From Cupriavidus metallidurans CH34 (GTDB lineage Bacteria > Pseudomonadota > Gammaproteobacteria > Burkholderiales > Burkholderiaceae), in contig NC_007973.1 of NCBI RefSeq assembly GCF_000196015.1, positions 1,922,001-1,986,000 on the forward strand: 64,000 bases of DNA. The letters run 5' to 3'. Made by a program: the position numbers and the translations under genes. Shown here piece after piece: positions 51,011-60,841 of the stretch. The notes under the pieces are model-generated. The model did not search any database. It saw nothing but the letters and a program-made list of their open reading frames with translations, and was not told where the DNA came from. The stretch's first letter is position 1; each line of letters begins with the position of its first letter.

Positions 51011-53239
51011 ATGTCATCCCGCCAGTTCCCGGCCGCCCGCCCCGTCCACCGGCAGCCTGTCCCGTCGCGCCTGCGCGCCACAGTCTTCATCGCCCGCGTG
51101 GCGGTCATCGCGGGCCTGCCGCTTGGCGCGTTCGCCCAGACCGCCCAGACCGCCCAGACCGCCCAGACCGCCCAGACCACGCAAACCGCACAAACGGCAC
51201 AATCCGCCCCGGAACAGGCGCTGCCGACTGTAACGGTGAGCGCCGCGCAGGAAATCGACGTCGGACCGCACCTGGACAAGCCCATGACCAGTGGCGCGCT
51301 CGGTTCCCGGAAACAGCTCGACACACCGTTCTCGACCACGGTCATCACCGGCGACGACCTGGCCGAACGCCAGGTCACCAAGCTCGGCGACGTGTTCTTC
51401 ACCGATGCATCGGTCTCCGACAACAGCAACGCGAACAATGCATGGGCGTCCTACCTGACCGTGCGCGGGCTGCAGCTCGACTGGCAGAACGGATTCAAGA
51501 TCAACGGCATGCCGTTCGTGAGCTACGGCATCACGCTGCCCTACGAACAGCTCGAACAGGTGGAACTGCTCAAGGGCGCATCGGGCTTCATGTACGGCTT
51601 CGGTAACCCGGGCGGCACGGTCAACTACATTACGAAGAAGCCGACCGACGTCTTCACGGCCAGCGCGGAACTGGGCTATCGCTCGTCCCACCTGTGGAGC
51701 GAGCATGTCGACGTCGGTGGCCGGGCCGGCCCGGACAACATGTTCGGCTACCGACTGAACCTGACGCACGAGGAAGGCAAGCCGTCGAACGCCGTCGGGC
51801 TGAACCGCAACTCCATATCGCTTGGCCTGGACGCCCGCATCACGCGAGACCTGACCTGGACCTTCGACGGCATCTACCAGGACCGCAGCACCTTCGGCCA
51901 GACGCCCACCTTCACCACATACAGCCTTGCCCCCGGAAGCCAGTTGCCAGGCGTGGTCAGCGGCCGGGGTGGCCTGTTCGCAGGCCCGGACCAGCACTTC
52001 TACTCCAACCTGCAGTTCTACTCCACGGGCCTGCGTTACAACCTCAACACCGACTGGACGGTCAGCACGATCTACAGCTTCAGCAAGCAGTCGCGCAGCC
52101 GCAACGAGTCGAGCCTGAGCCTGATCGACAGCAACGGCGACTACACCGACCTGCGCTACGACGGCGCAGAGGGACACCAGTTCAACCAGTGGACGACCAT
52201 GGTCGAAGGCCGCTTTCGTACCGGCCCGTTCTCGCACCAGTTCGTCGGCGGCGTGACGTGGCAGAACCAGGTCAACCGCTACAGCAGCAACCCGGTGTCG
52301 CTGAGTCTGGACCCAGGCAACCTGTCGCAGCCGTACACCGGCGTTTACTACAGCCAGGTTGCGTTCAACAAGTACCGTGCCAGCGACATCACGCAAAAGG
52401 CGCTGTTCATGAGCGACACGATCCAGCTGACCGAGCGCTGGTCGGTGCTGGGCGGGCTGCGCTTCACCAACTACGAGCAGAACAGCTACGGGACCGACGG
52501 CACGCGCACCACCCACTATGACAAGACCGGCCTGCTGACGCCGACCGTCGCGCTGATGTTCAAGCCGATGCCGAGCACCACGCTGTACGCCAGCTACGTG
52601 GAAGCGTTCGACGGCGGCACCACGGTCGGCACGACGTTCGCGAACGCGGGCGCGCAACTGAATCCGGTCAAGAGCAAGCAATACGAAATCGGCGCGAAGA
52701 CGGATCAGGGTCTCTGGACCGGCACGGCGGCGCTGTTCCGCATCGAGCGCGGTGCCGAGTACACCAACTCGCAGAACGTGTTGGTGCAGGATGGCCTGTC
52801 GATCTACCAGGGCGCAGAGCTGGCTGGAGCCGCGCGTATCGGCTCCCAATGGGAAGTGGGCGGCAGCGCGATGTATCTGGACAGCTACTACGACAAGGGC
52901 CAGACCTACAACGGCAACCGCGTGGCCGGCGCGCCCAGCTTCATCCTGACCGGCCGGCTGGCGTATCGCATTCCGTACGTGCCGGGCCTGAAGGTGGGCA
53001 TCGACGGCAAGTACACGGGCACAACCAAGCTGCGCCCGGCCGGCGACCTCACGCTGGGTGGTTACACGATATTCAACCTTGGCGCGACGTACAGCACACG
53101 CGTGGCAGGCAAGGAACTGACGCTGCGGGCAGCGTTGACCAACCTGACCAACAAACGCTACTGGGGCTTCCAGTACGCGGAGTACATCCAGCCGGGCGAT
53201 CCGCGCGCGATCAGCGTCAGCGCGAAGATCTCGTACTGA
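51011..53239 (+). CDS. TonB-dependent siderophore-type outer-membrane receptor
   Basis: 742 aa. A signal peptide (ending near LPLGAFAQ) is followed by an unusual run of seven A/T-Q-T triplets, then the plug domain (STTVITGDDLAERQVTKLGDVF; LKGASGFMYGFGNPGGTVNYITKKPT) and a 22-strand barrel ending in the aromatic ISVSAKISY. Plug and barrel match the ferric-siderophore/FhuE-FpvA-like group. No siderophore biosynthesis, TonB or periplasmic transport genes are adjacent. The start at 51011 is after the palindrome; a longer frame from 50891 would cross it and lacks a signal peptide at its beginning. Confidence 0.87.
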   Translation: MSSRQFPAARPVHRQPVPSRLRATVFIARVAVIAGLPLGAFAQTAQTAQTAQTAQTTQTAQTAQSAPEQALPTVTVSAAQEIDVGPHLDKPMTSGALGSRKQLDTPFSTTVITGDDLAERQVTKLGDVFFTDASVSDNSNANNAWASYLTVRGLQLDWQNGFKINGMPFVSYGITLPYEQLEQVELLKGASGFMYGFGNPGGTVNYITKKPTDVFTASAELGYRSSHLWSEHVDVGGRAGPDNMFGYRLNLTHEEGKPSNAVGLNRNSISLGLDARITRDLTWTFDGIYQDRSTFGQTPTFTTYSLAPGSQLPGVVSGRGGLFAGPDQHFYSNLQFYSTGLRYNLNTDWTVSTIYSFSKQSRSRNESSLSLIDSNGDYTDLRYDGAEGHQFNQWTTMVEGRFRTGPFSHQFVGGVTWQNQVNRYSSNPVSLSLDPGNLSQPYTGVYYSQVAFNKYRASDITQKALFMSDTIQLTERWSVLGGLRFTNYEQNSYGTDGTRTTHYDKTGLLTPTVALMFKPMPSTTLYASYVEAFDGGTTVGTTFANAGAQLNPVKSKQYEIGAKTDQGLWTGTAALFRIERGAEYTNSQNVLVQDGLSIYQGAELAGAARIGSQWEVGGSAMYLDSYYDKGQTYNGNRVAGAPSFILTGRLAYRIPYVPGLKVGIDGKYTGTTKLRPAGDLTLGGYTIFNLGATYSTRVAGKELTLRAALTNLTNKRYWGFQYAEYIQPGDPRAISVSAKISY
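51134..51178 (+). repeat. In-gene 9-bp repeat (GCCCAGACC)x5
   Basis: Five perfect copies in frame, encoding Ala-Gln-Thr, plus decayed copies to about 51200. The array falls between the signal peptide and the plug of the receptor. Confidence 0.9.
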
Positions 53240-53330
53240 GGAGCATAAGCGACGTCAGGGAACCGGGATGTCGCGCCGGGCATCGCCCGCGTATACAATC
53301 CCGGTTTTTCTGACCTGATCGAGCCGCCCC

Positions 53331-54533
53331 ATGACCACCCTTGGAACGCCCCTCTCCCCGTCCGCCACCAAAGTCATGCTGCTAGGCTCAGGTGAGCTGG
53401 GCAAGGAAGTGCTGATCGCGCTGCAGCGCCTGGGCGTGGAGACGATCGCCGTCGACCGCTACGAGAACGCGCCGGGCCAGCAGGTGGCCCACCATGCGCG
53501 CACGATCACGATGAGCGACGGCGAACAGCTCAAGGCACTGATCGAAGCCGAGCGGCCGGATCTGGTGGTGCCAGAGATCGAAGCCATCGCCACGCCAATG
53601 CTCGAAGCCCTGGAAGCGGCCGGCGTGGTTCGCGTGATCCCCACGGCTCGCGCCGCCCGCCTGACGATGGACCGCGAAGGTATCCGCCGCCTGGCCGCCG
53701 AGACCCTGGGCCTGCCCACCAGCCCGTACAAATTCTGCGATTCGCTCGAGGAACTGCAAGCCGCGATCGACGGCGGCATCGGCTACCCGTGCGTGGTCAA
53801 GCCCGTGATGAGCAGTTCCGGCAAGGGCCAGAGCAAGATCGACGGTCCCGCGGACGTCAAGGCCGCGTGGGACTATGCCATGGCCGGCGGCCGCGTCAGC
53901 CACGGCCGCGTGATCGTCGAAGGCTTTATCGACTTCGACTACGAAATCACGCTGCTGACCGTGCGCGCCGTGGGCGCCAATGGCGAAGTGGAAACGCATT
54001 TCTGCGAGCCGATCGGCCACGTGCAGGTCGCGGGTGACTACGTGGAAAGCTGGCAACCGCACCCGATGCACCCGAAGGCACTGGAAACCTCGCAGCATAT
54101 CGCGCGTGCCGTGACCGCCGATCTGGGCGGCCAGGGCCTGTTCGGCGTGGAACTGTTCGTCAAGGGCGAGCAGGTCTGGTTCAGCGAAGTCAGCCCGCGT
54201 CCGCACGACACCGGCATGGTGACGATGATTACGCAGTGGCAGAACGAGTTCGAACTCCACGCCCGCGCCATCCTCGGCCTGCCCGTCAGCACCGCGCTGC
54301 GCGCGCCCGGCGCGAGCGCCGTGATCTACGGCGGCGTTGAAGCCGAAGGCATTGTTTTCGATGGCGTGGACGAGGCGCTGCGCGTGCCGCAGACGGAACT
54401 GCGCCTGTTCGGCAAGCCGGAGTCGTTCACGAAGCGCCGCATGGGCGTGGCGCTGGCCTACGCCGAAGACGTGGATACGGCACGCGAGCGCGCCAAGGAA
54501 GCGGCGGGCAAGGTCAAGCCGCGGAAGGCGTAA
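53331..54533 (+). CDS. purT: Formate-dependent GAR transformylase
   Basis: 400 aa, ATP-grasp. It makes formylglycinamide ribonucleotide from GAR, formate and ATP in purine synthesis. N-terminal [21 protein letters not shown], substrate loop [17 protein letters not shown] and the ATP-grasp pieces [14 protein letters not shown] and [21 protein letters not shown] are all PurT signatures. Cytosolic. A TATACAAT at 53291 could be the -10 of its own promoter. It stands alone as a transcription unit. Confidence 0.95.
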   Translation: MTTLGTPLSPSATKVMLLGSGELGKEVLIALQRLGVETIAVDRYENAPGQQVAHHARTITMSDGEQLKALIEAERPDLVVPEIEAIATPMLEALEAAGVVRVIPTARAARLTMDREGIRRLAAETLGLPTSPYKFCDSLEELQAAIDGGIGYPCVVKPVMSSSGKGQSKIDGPADVKAAWDYAMAGGRVSHGRVIVEGFIDFDYEITLLTVRAVGANGEVETHFCEPIGHVQVAGDYVESWQPHPMHPKALETSQHIARAVTADLGGQGLFGVELFVKGEQVWFSEVSPRPHDTGMVTMITQWQNEFELHARAILGLPVSTALRAPGASAVIYGGVEAEGIVFDGVDEALRVPQTELRLFGKPESFTKRRMGVALAYAEDVDTARERAKEAAGKVKPRKA

Positions 54534-54550
54534 GCGCTGCGCTTTGCTGA

Positions 54551-54577
54551 CTCCCCTCTCCCGACGACGGGAGAAGG
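54551..54577. terminator. Hairpin after purT
   Basis: CCCTCTCCCG pairs with CGGGAGAAGGG (one bulge) around a short loop, then three copies of GGGAGAA (to about 54592). The stem resembles the one after phnW. Confidence 0.5.
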
Positions 54578-54610
54578 GAGAAGGGAGAAGGGACAGGGAG
54601 AAATCCCCCC

Positions 54611-55954
54611 CTAAGCCACCCTGTCGGCCCGATCCGTCGGGGCCGATGGCGGCTGGCGCATCCCCGAGTCCGCGGCGGCCACGGCCAGTGCGGCGTGCTG
54701 GTCGGCCATCGTCGCACCGCTGCGCAGCCCGCTCAGGTCCGCGCCTGACGGCGCCTGATACACCCGCAAACCCAGCTCCGGCAGAATCGCGAACAGGTGG
54801 TCGAAGATATCGCCCTGGATACGTTCGTAGTCCGTCCAGTTCGTGAGCGTGGTAAAGCAGTAAATCTCGATCGGAATGCCCTGCGAGTCGGATTCCATCA
54901 TCCGCAGGTTCAGCAGCAGATCGTGATGAATTTCCGGATGCGCGCGCAGGAAGGCGATGCCATAGGCGCGGAACGTGCCCAGGTTGGTCAGCCGACGGCG
55001 GTTGACCGGGTCTGTGTCGGCACGCAGGATCTCCCGGTTGGCCCGATCGACCTCCTCCTGCTTGACCTCGAGATAGTCATGCAGCAGCTTGAACCGCATC
55101 AGCGCCCTGACCTCCTCCTCGTCCAGGAACCGCACGCTGGTGGCATCGATCCGGAGCGTCCGTTTGATGCGGCGCGCGCCGGACTCGAACATGTGCCGGT
55201 AGTTGCGGTAGCTCTCCGAGAACAGCTTGTAGGTTGGCACCGTCGTCACGGTGTTGTCCCAATTCTTGACCTTGACCGTATGCAGCGCCACGTCCATGAC
55301 GAAACCATCGGCATTGGACTGGGGCATTTCGATCCAGTCGCCAATGCGCAGCATGTCGTTCGAGGTGAGCTGCGTGCTGGCCACCAGGGACAGCAGCGTG
55401 TCCTTGAACACGAGCAGCAGCACCGCAGATAGCGCGCCGATACCGGACAGCATCCAGAGCGGCGAGCGGTCGATCAGGATCGACAGCACCAGCACACCGC
55501 AGACCAGCCACAGCGCGAGCTGGGCCACCTGGATGTAGCCCTTGATCGAATGCGTCTGCGCGCTGCGGCTGCCGGAAAACACGGTCTGCCACGCATCGAG
55601 CACGCCAGACAGCATCAGGAACACGCTGATCCAGGTGCCGGCATGAGCCAGCCGCTCGATGGCCGCCGAGAACTTACCCAGGTTCGGCACCTGGCTGATG
55701 CCGACCGTGACCACGGCCAGGAATACCGCGTAGCCCAGCCGGCGATAGGTCCGGTGGTGCAGCAGCGCCCCGGCCCAGTTGCCGTGGCCGGAAAGACTCA
55801 ATACGCGATAGACCACCCGGCCGACCACGCGCGCCACGAGCCATTGCGCGATGCCGGCCAGCAGGACCAGCGCCAGGACGTACAAGGTGATCTGTGCCCA
55901 CGGGTGGGCCGGGATGCGTTGCTCGAACAGTTCAAGCAGGGCGTCGAAAGTCAT
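54611..55954 (-). CDS. MscS-family mechanosensitive channel (YbdG-like)
   Basis: 447 aa. Five membrane spans in the first about 190 residues, then the MscS beta domain (DTLLSLVASTQLTSNDMLRIGDWIEMPQSNADGFV) and an extended C-terminal domain (ISVFLM... onward is membrane; TTVPTYKLFSESYRNYRHM in the cytosolic part). The pattern with long C-terminus matches YbdG/MscM-type channels that open under osmotic downshock. Started at 55954; nine more codons are possible. Confidence 0.85.
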   Translation of the reverse strand: MTFDALLELFEQRIPAHPWAQITLYVLALVLLAGIAQWLVARVVGRVVYRVLSLSGHGNWAGALLHHRTYRRLGYAVFLAVVTVGISQVPNLGKFSAAIERLAHAGTWISVFLMLSGVLDAWQTVFSGSRSAQTHSIKGYIQVAQLALWLVCGVLVLSILIDRSPLWMLSGIGALSAVLLLVFKDTLLSLVASTQLTSNDMLRIGDWIEMPQSNADGFVMDVALHTVKVKNWDNTVTTVPTYKLFSESYRNYRHMFESGARRIKRTLRIDATSVRFLDEEEVRALMRFKLLHDYLEVKQEEVDRANREILRADTDPVNRRRLTNLGTFRAYGIAFLRAHPEIHHDLLLNLRMMESDSQGIPIEIYCFTTLTNWTDYERIQGDIFDHLFAILPELGLRVYQAPSGADLSGLRSGATMADQHAALAVAAADSGMRQPPSAPTDRADRVA

Positions 55955-56061
55955 ATGCAGTGAAGCGGTACGGGCTGCCAATCGCCAAGTCTACTATTTC
56001 TGCCCGCCCCGCCCACATTTGGCGTTCGACGTCCGCCGCGCTCGACGCACGCGCTTTCTGT

Positions 56062-57249
56062 CTATTTCACGTGTGGCGCGTACATCGCCATCAGTTGCTC
56101 GTCGGTGAAACCCCACTGCCGGGCATCCTCGAAGGCAATGACGGAATCCTCGCTCTGAGTCAGGTCGAGAACCTCATGCGGCAGCGGCGCCGACTGTGAC
56201 ACCGAGTAGAACGTCATCACGCGGGGCCGCAGCGGTTCGTTCGCGTTCTGCCCGCAGACCACCGCCAGGCGTCCCGAGCGCAGCCGCAGCACGGTGCCCA
56301 GCGGGTAGATGCCGACCGTCCGTGTAAACGCCTTGAACACACGGCGATCGAACAGCGTGTCGACGCGCACCGCGATGTACTCCATCGCACGCGCCGGTGA
56401 CCAGGCCAGGTGGTTGGGCCGCGGCGACGTCAGCGAGTCGTAGGTATCGCAGATCGCCGCGATCTTGGCGTGCACGCTGATTTCACTCTCGAACAGACCG
56501 AAGGGATAGCCCTTGCCGTCCACCCGCTCATGGTGATGCACGCACACGTCGAGCGGAATGTTCGTATACAGCCGCGCCTCGTTCAGGATGCGGTACCCGG
56601 CCGACGGGTGCCGCCGCATCTGCTCGTACTCGGCCGGCGACAGATCCCCCGCCTTCATCAGCAGTGACTCGGGCAGCGTCAGCTTGCCGATATCGTGGAC
56701 CAGCCCGGCCAGGCCAAGCTCGCGCACTTCACCGTCGGGCAGTTTCAGCGTACGGCCCACGGCGATCATCAGCGCACAGACCGAGTACGAATGCAGGTAC
56801 GTGTAGTCGTCCTTGGCCTTGAGCCGTGCCATGGCCAGCAACGCCTGCGAATGGCGCGAAAGCGATGTCGATGCCGAATCCACCAGCAGCAGCGCGCCGT
56901 TGGTCTCGAGCGCGTGCCCCATCCGCACGTCGTTGAAAATCGACCCGATCACCGCCCGGCCCGACTTGATCAGCTCGCGCGCATGTTCGAGTTCGTCCTC
57001 GAAACCCGACTCGGGCTGTGCATCCACCTCCGAATCGGCAACTTCCGGCGTGCTCTGCATCGGCAGGTTGCGCCCCTTCAGGATGTCGATCCAGACGTCC
57101 TGCACATTGGCCGCCAGGATCTGCTCGATCTGTTCGTCGCTACTGACCAGAAAGCGCGAGCGCCAGAATGGATGGTTGATCCATGGCCCGCCCAGCCTGG
57201 ACACAAACATGCCCACCTGAAGCTGTTCCGCCTTGATTCTTCTCAGCAT
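56062..57249 (-). CDS. HD-GYP domain protein (probable c-di-GMP phosphodiesterase)
   Basis: 395 aa. An N-terminal DUF3391-like domain (about residues 1-100) precedes an HD-GYP domain with H185-D186 in LVHDIGKLTLPESLL, HHHERVDGKGYP (GYP at 247-249) and CDTYDSLTSPRP. This class breaks c-di-GMP to GMP with a bi- or trinuclear metal centre. There are no membrane spans, so it is cytosolic. The 309 bp before it hold the divergent promoters of this and the J-domain gene, with no other convincing gene. Confidence 0.88.
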   Translation of the reverse strand: MLRRIKAEQLQVGMFVSRLGGPWINHPFWRSRFLVSSDEQIEQILAANVQDVWIDILKGRNLPMQSTPEVADSEVDAQPESGFEDELEHARELIKSGRAVIGSIFNDVRMGHALETNGALLLVDSASTSLSRHSQALLAMARLKAKDDYTYLHSYSVCALMIAVGRTLKLPDGEVRELGLAGLVHDIGKLTLPESLLMKAGDLSPAEYEQMRRHPSAGYRILNEARLYTNIPLDVCVHHHERVDGKGYPFGLFESEISVHAKIAAICDTYDSLTSPRPNHLAWSPARAMEYIAVRVDTLFDRRVFKAFTRTVGIYPLGTVLRLRSGRLAVVCGQNANEPLRPRVMTFYSVSQSAPLPHEVLDLTQSEDSVIAFEDARQWGFTDEQLMAMYAPHVK

Positions 57250-57558
57250 GTCCTTGCCCCCACATGAACTGCGGCGGAGCAGATGCCCCGCCATCCCGGA
57301 ACTTTGGGCTCTTGTCAGGCCCTCGTCATTTGCCGCCTATATCGGCAGATTGCGGCGGAACTTTAGCCCGGCGATTGGAGGCATCCATCTGGTGGCCACG
57401 TCAAAGAACAGCGACAATGCGGAACGGATCATCGCGGACATGTCTGTATTTGTTGGCTAGCCCGCATACCCGCCCGCCAATTTGCGTGAATACTTGAGAA
57501 TCGCGGCGCCCTGCCGTTATTTGTCGTCGAACACCGATATTGCGTCCTTCTTCGCCTG

Positions 57559-58596
57559 ATGCATACCCATTACGACAACCTCAAGGTCTCCCGCGATGCG
57601 CCCGCAGAAGTCATTCGGGCCGCATATAAATCGCTTAGCCAAAAGTACCACCCGGACAGGCACGCCGATAGCGAACAGGCCAATCGCATCATGCGGCTGC
57701 TGAACGCCGCGTACGACGTGCTGAGCGACCCGGCCAAGCGCGCCGAGCACGACCAGTGGATCGCATCGCAGGAAAAGCTGGACGCCGAACGCAGGCAGCG
57801 CCAGGCCCAACAGGCGGCAGCATCCCGCACCGCTGCGCAGCCTCCACGGCCACAGGGGCGCCCCGCGCGTCCGGCACAGTCGGCGCAGGCATCGGCACGG
57901 GCCACCGGAGCCGCCGCACCCGGCCAATCCGCTGCCGACTCCGCCCAGAAGAAGAAGCGACGCAAACCCCGACAGGACGGCCAGCGCCCGGGCGAGCCGC
58001 TGGCCAGGAAATGGTCGCTCCTGCTCTATGCGGGCATCGGGGCCGCCATTGTCGTGCTGCTGGGAGACTGGGCCACGCCAACTCAGCCGGCCGTCGACAA
58101 GCCAGGCGCGGCGCTCGTCCAGCCGGCCGCGGCGGCGTCAATCGTCACCCCCGTCCCGGCTGACCTGCCGCGCGAGGCCCAATATTTGCGTCCGAGCCTG
58201 ACTCCGCGCGGCCTGCCCTGGCCAACCAATTCGGGCTACCTGCCCGGCTATCCGGTGCTGAATACAAGCGGCCTGTCGACGCTGACCGTCGACAACTCAC
58301 GCGGTCCGTCCGACGTGCTGCTCAAGCTCGTGGCCGTCAACGGCGGCATCCCGGTGCCGGTACGGACGACTTTCATCCCTGTCGGGTCTTCGTTCACGAT
58401 GGACGCGATCACGCAGGGCAGCTATGACGTGCGCTACCAGAGCCTGGACACCGGGGAGATCTACCGGTCGGAGCGCTTCGTGTTCGAGGAAATGCGGGAG
58501 GCAGGCAGCACCAGCGCTGGGCGCAACGTGCTGACGCTGTATGCGGCCCCCGGAAAGTCGCGGTCGGTCACGATCACCGAGCGCGAATTCCCGTAA
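57559..58596 (+). CDS. J-domain membrane protein of unknown function
   Basis: 345 aa. A J domain occupies residues about 4-68 with H31-P32-D33 (QKYHPDRHADS) and can stimulate a DnaK-type chaperone. A Gln/Ala/Pro-rich linker follows (about 75-145), then one membrane span at about 155-170 (LLLYAGIGAAIVVLLGDW), and a C-terminal domain of about 170 residues (YLRPSLTPRGLPWPTNSGYL; NSRGPSDVLLKLV) probably facing the periplasm. No Gly/Phe or zinc-finger region, so it is a type III J protein. The C-terminal part resembles nothing I can name. Confidence 0.75.
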   Translation: MHTHYDNLKVSRDAPAEVIRAAYKSLSQKYHPDRHADSEQANRIMRLLNAAYDVLSDPAKRAEHDQWIASQEKLDAERRQRQAQQAAASRTAAQPPRPQGRPARPAQSAQASARATGAAAPGQSAADSAQKKKRRKPRQDGQRPGEPLARKWSLLLYAGIGAAIVVLLGDWATPTQPAVDKPGAALVQPAAAASIVTPVPADLPREAQYLRPSLTPRGLPWPTNSGYLPGYPVLNTSGLSTLTVDNSRGPSDVLLKLVAVNGGIPVPVRTTFIPVGSSFTMDAITQGSYDVRYQSLDTGEIYRSERFVFEEMREAGSTSAGRNVLTLYAAPGKSRSVTITEREFP

Positions 58597-58601
58597 TGCA
58601 A

Positions 58602-58623
58602 ACGCCGCCCGGATGGGCGGCGT
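58602..58623. terminator. Bidirectional hairpin between convergent genes
   Basis: ACGCCGCCC-GGAT-GGGCGGCGT, a perfect 9-bp stem between the J-domain gene and the ankyrin gene. Confidence 0.6.
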
Positions 58624-58653
58624 CTGGAAACGACTGCGTACCTGACAGCCTGA

Positions 58654-59370
58654 CTACTTCGCCTGACCAGCAGGCGGCGTCCAGGGCTTCGGCTTCGGTG
58701 CCGGCGGCGGCACCGCGCCATACAGCTTCTGCCAGCGCGACTTGAGGCCGTCGGCAATCTCTTTCTGGTTGTACTGCTCGGCAAAGTCGATCACGGTCAT
58801 GTTCTGCTGGTTCTTCAGGCGCATGTCCGCGCCTTCGTCGAGCAGCAGCTTGACGGTATCGATATGCCCGCCGCGCGCAGCCATCATCAGCGGCGTGGTG
58901 CCGTTCGGGCTTTCCGCATCGATGTAGGCCGCATGATCGACCAGATACTTGACGACATCGTTGTGCCCATTCGTCGCCGCGTAGTGCAGCGGCGCCCAGC
59001 CCTTCTTGTTAACCTCGGCCTCCATGCCGTCGACCATCAGCTTGACCATGTCCAGTTCGCCCTGAAGGCTGGCCATCATCAGCGGGTTCTCACCCGCCGG
59101 ATTGGTCTTGTCAAAGTCAATGTTCTTGGCCTTGATCAGCGCCGTTGCCGCCTTGGTCGATTTCTCGCGCAGCGCCACCACCAGCATCGGATCGCCCCGG
59201 TTGTCGACCAGATTCGGATCCACGCCACGCGCCAACAGCTTCTGCACGGTGTTGGCGTCATCGAACTCGACGGCCTTGCGCATATCGTCGGCCGGAGCGG
59301 CCACACTCGCACAAGCCGCGCAGATCAGGGCCATTGCGGCGACCCCGCGTCTGATCTTAAAGTCAAGCAT
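58654..59370 (-). CDS. Exported ankyrin-repeat protein
   Basis: 238 aa. Signal peptide ending ASVAAPAD, then about five ankyrin repeats (e.g. VDNRGDPMLVVALREKSTKAATALI and PNGTTPLMMAARGGHIDTVKLLLDEG), ending in a Pro/Lys-rich tail (PPPAPKPKPWTPPAGQ). It probably acts in the periplasm as a binding scaffold. Its start overlaps the 3' end of tatD by 8 bp, so it is translated from the same message as the tatD/holB/tmk/mltG group. Confidence 0.85.
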   Translation of the reverse strand: MLDFKIRRGVAAMALICAACASVAAPADDMRKAVEFDDANTVQKLLARGVDPNLVDNRGDPMLVVALREKSTKAATALIKAKNIDFDKTNPAGENPLMMASLQGELDMVKLMVDGMEAEVNKKGWAPLHYAATNGHNDVVKYLVDHAAYIDAESPNGTTPLMMAARGGHIDTVKLLLDEGADMRLKNQQNMTVIDFAEQYNQKEIADGLKSRWQKLYGAVPPPAPKPKPWTPPAGQAK

Positions 59371-60160
59371 GAGAATTCCTGTCTATGTGCTTGAATAAGC
59401 GGAAAAAATTATCTGTAGTTTGTTCTGCGATCGTCTCCACGGGAACATCGCGCAGCTTGGCGATGAACTCGCCCACGTGACGCACCCAGGCCGGCTCGTT
59501 CGTCTTGCCGCGGTACGGCACCGGGGCAAGATAAGGCGAATCGGTTTCGATCAGCATGCGGTCGAGCGGTACCTTCTTCGCGGTTTCTTGCAGGTCAGCC
59601 GCGCTCTTGAACGTGACGATACCCGAGAACGAAATATGGAAGCCTTCGTCCAGCGCCTGCCGGGCGATGTCCCAGGTCTCCGTGAAGCAGTGCATGACGC
59701 CGCCAACCTCACCTGCGTTTTCCTCGCGCATCAGCCGCAGCGTGTCGTCCGCCGAGGATCGCGTATGGATGATCAGCGGCTTGCCAGTCTGGCGGGCCGC
59801 GCGGATATGGGTGCGGAACCGCTCACGCTGCCACTCCATCTCCGCGATGCTGCGACCATTGAGACGGTAGTAGTCCAGCCCGGTCTCGCCGGTACCAACC
59901 ACTCGCGGATGCGCCGACAGCGTGACCAGCCGCTCGAGTGTCGGTTCTTCGGCGCCTTCCTCGTAGTCAGGATGCACGCCGACTGAGGCATACAGGTTCG
60001 GATGCTGTTCGGCCAGCGCCAGCACGCGCGGAAAGTCCTCGAGCGTCACCGAGATGCAGAGGGCGTGCGACACCTGATTGGTCCGCATGTTCTCGAGCAA
60101 CTGCGGCAGCCTTTCGGCCAGCTCGGGAAAATCGATATGGCAGTGGGAATCAACAAACAT
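59363..60160 (-). CDS. tatD: TatD-family metal-dependent hydrolase
   Basis: 265 aa TIM-barrel hydrolase. Metal ligands are in DSHCHIDF (residues 4-11), VGTGETGLDYYR (Glu), PLIIHTRSS (His), VMHCFTE (His) and LIETDSPYLAP (Asp). The family (TatD/YcfH) has DNase or related activities on nucleic acids. Its place beside holB and tmk is conserved in many Gram-negative genomes, where the YcfH-type member is found. Cytosolic. Confidence 0.9.
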   Translation of the reverse strand: MFVDSHCHIDFPELAERLPQLLENMRTNQVSHALCISVTLEDFPRVLALAEQHPNLYASVGVHPDYEEGAEEPTLERLVTLSAHPRVVGTGETGLDYYRLNGRSIAEMEWQRERFRTHIRAARQTGKPLIIHTRSSADDTLRLMREENAGEVGGVMHCFTETWDIARQALDEGFHISFSGIVTFKSAADLQETAKKVPLDRMLIETDSPYLAPVPYRGKTNEPAWVRHVGEFIAKLRDVPVETIAEQTTDNFFRLFKHIDRNSHA

Positions 60161-60325
60161 GGGGATATCTCAATCGAGCCGACGTCGGGCGATCATCAGG
60201 TCTCGCTCGACGCCACGGTCACCGGCCCGGCATCGAACGACGATACCCGCGGCAAAACCAAAAACATTCATAAATTACAACAAGTTGCGACTAATATTTC
60301 GCGCAAGACAGCAACTCCAGATGGA

Positions 60326-60736
60326 CTACAGGGTCTGGGTCGGTCGCCCGGATTCAATCGTCTTGCCAAGAATCTCTTCCACCGCGCGCTTCAGCGAACG
60401 GCCAATATCGTCGTCCGGGAGATGCACCCCCACGCCGGGCGTCTTCATCGGCGTGCCGACCGGCGTGATCCACGCGACAGTACCTTGCACCTGATACTTC
60501 TGCGGGCGATCCAGCAGCGACAGCACCAGGAATACCTGCTCCCCAAGCCTGAACGGCCGGTTCGAAGGCACGAAGATCCCGCCGCGCGCCAGGAACGGCA
60601 TATAGGCCGCATACAGCCCTGCCTGGTCCTTGATCGACAGTGACAACACGTTCGGGCGGCCGGTCGTCGCAGGATTGGGAATCGTGGCGGGACCGACCGC
60701 TGGTCGTGTCGGCGCCGCTATGGCTGGTGTGTTCAT
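60326..60736 (-). CDS. pilZ: PilZ-domain protein (type IV pilus PilZ type)
   Basis: 136 aa. The domain begins NVLSLSIKDQAGLYAAYMPFLARGGIFVPS and contains EQVFLVLSLLDRPQKYQVQGTVAWITP. It lacks the RxxxR and DxSxxG c-di-GMP contacts, as the pilus-assembly PilZ proteins do. Type IV pilus assembly or motility is therefore the likely role. The gene order holB-pilZ-tatD is common in proteobacteria and supports the call. Start at 60736, just after AAGGGGTCAAG; the longer frame is rejected. Confidence 0.88.
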   Translation of the reverse strand: MNTPAIAAPTRPAVGPATIPNPATTGRPNVLSLSIKDQAGLYAAYMPFLARGGIFVPSNRPFRLGEQVFLVLSLLDRPQKYQVQGTVAWITPVGTPMKTPGVGVHLPDDDIGRSLKRAVEEILGKTIESGRPTQTL

Positions 60737-60841
60737 CTTGACCCCTTGTTGCAGCGTTGCCCGCTTTGTGCGGGCTATTTGAAAGTCGCTTTGTTCGACT
60801 TGTACCACGTGTGCGGCACGATTCCTACCGCGAGACGCACG

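Noticed and set aside
57250-57558. Possible small gene between the HD-GYP and J-domain genes
   Set aside because: Short open frames here overlap the HD-GYP start or lack protein-like composition. The region is best read as divergent promoters.
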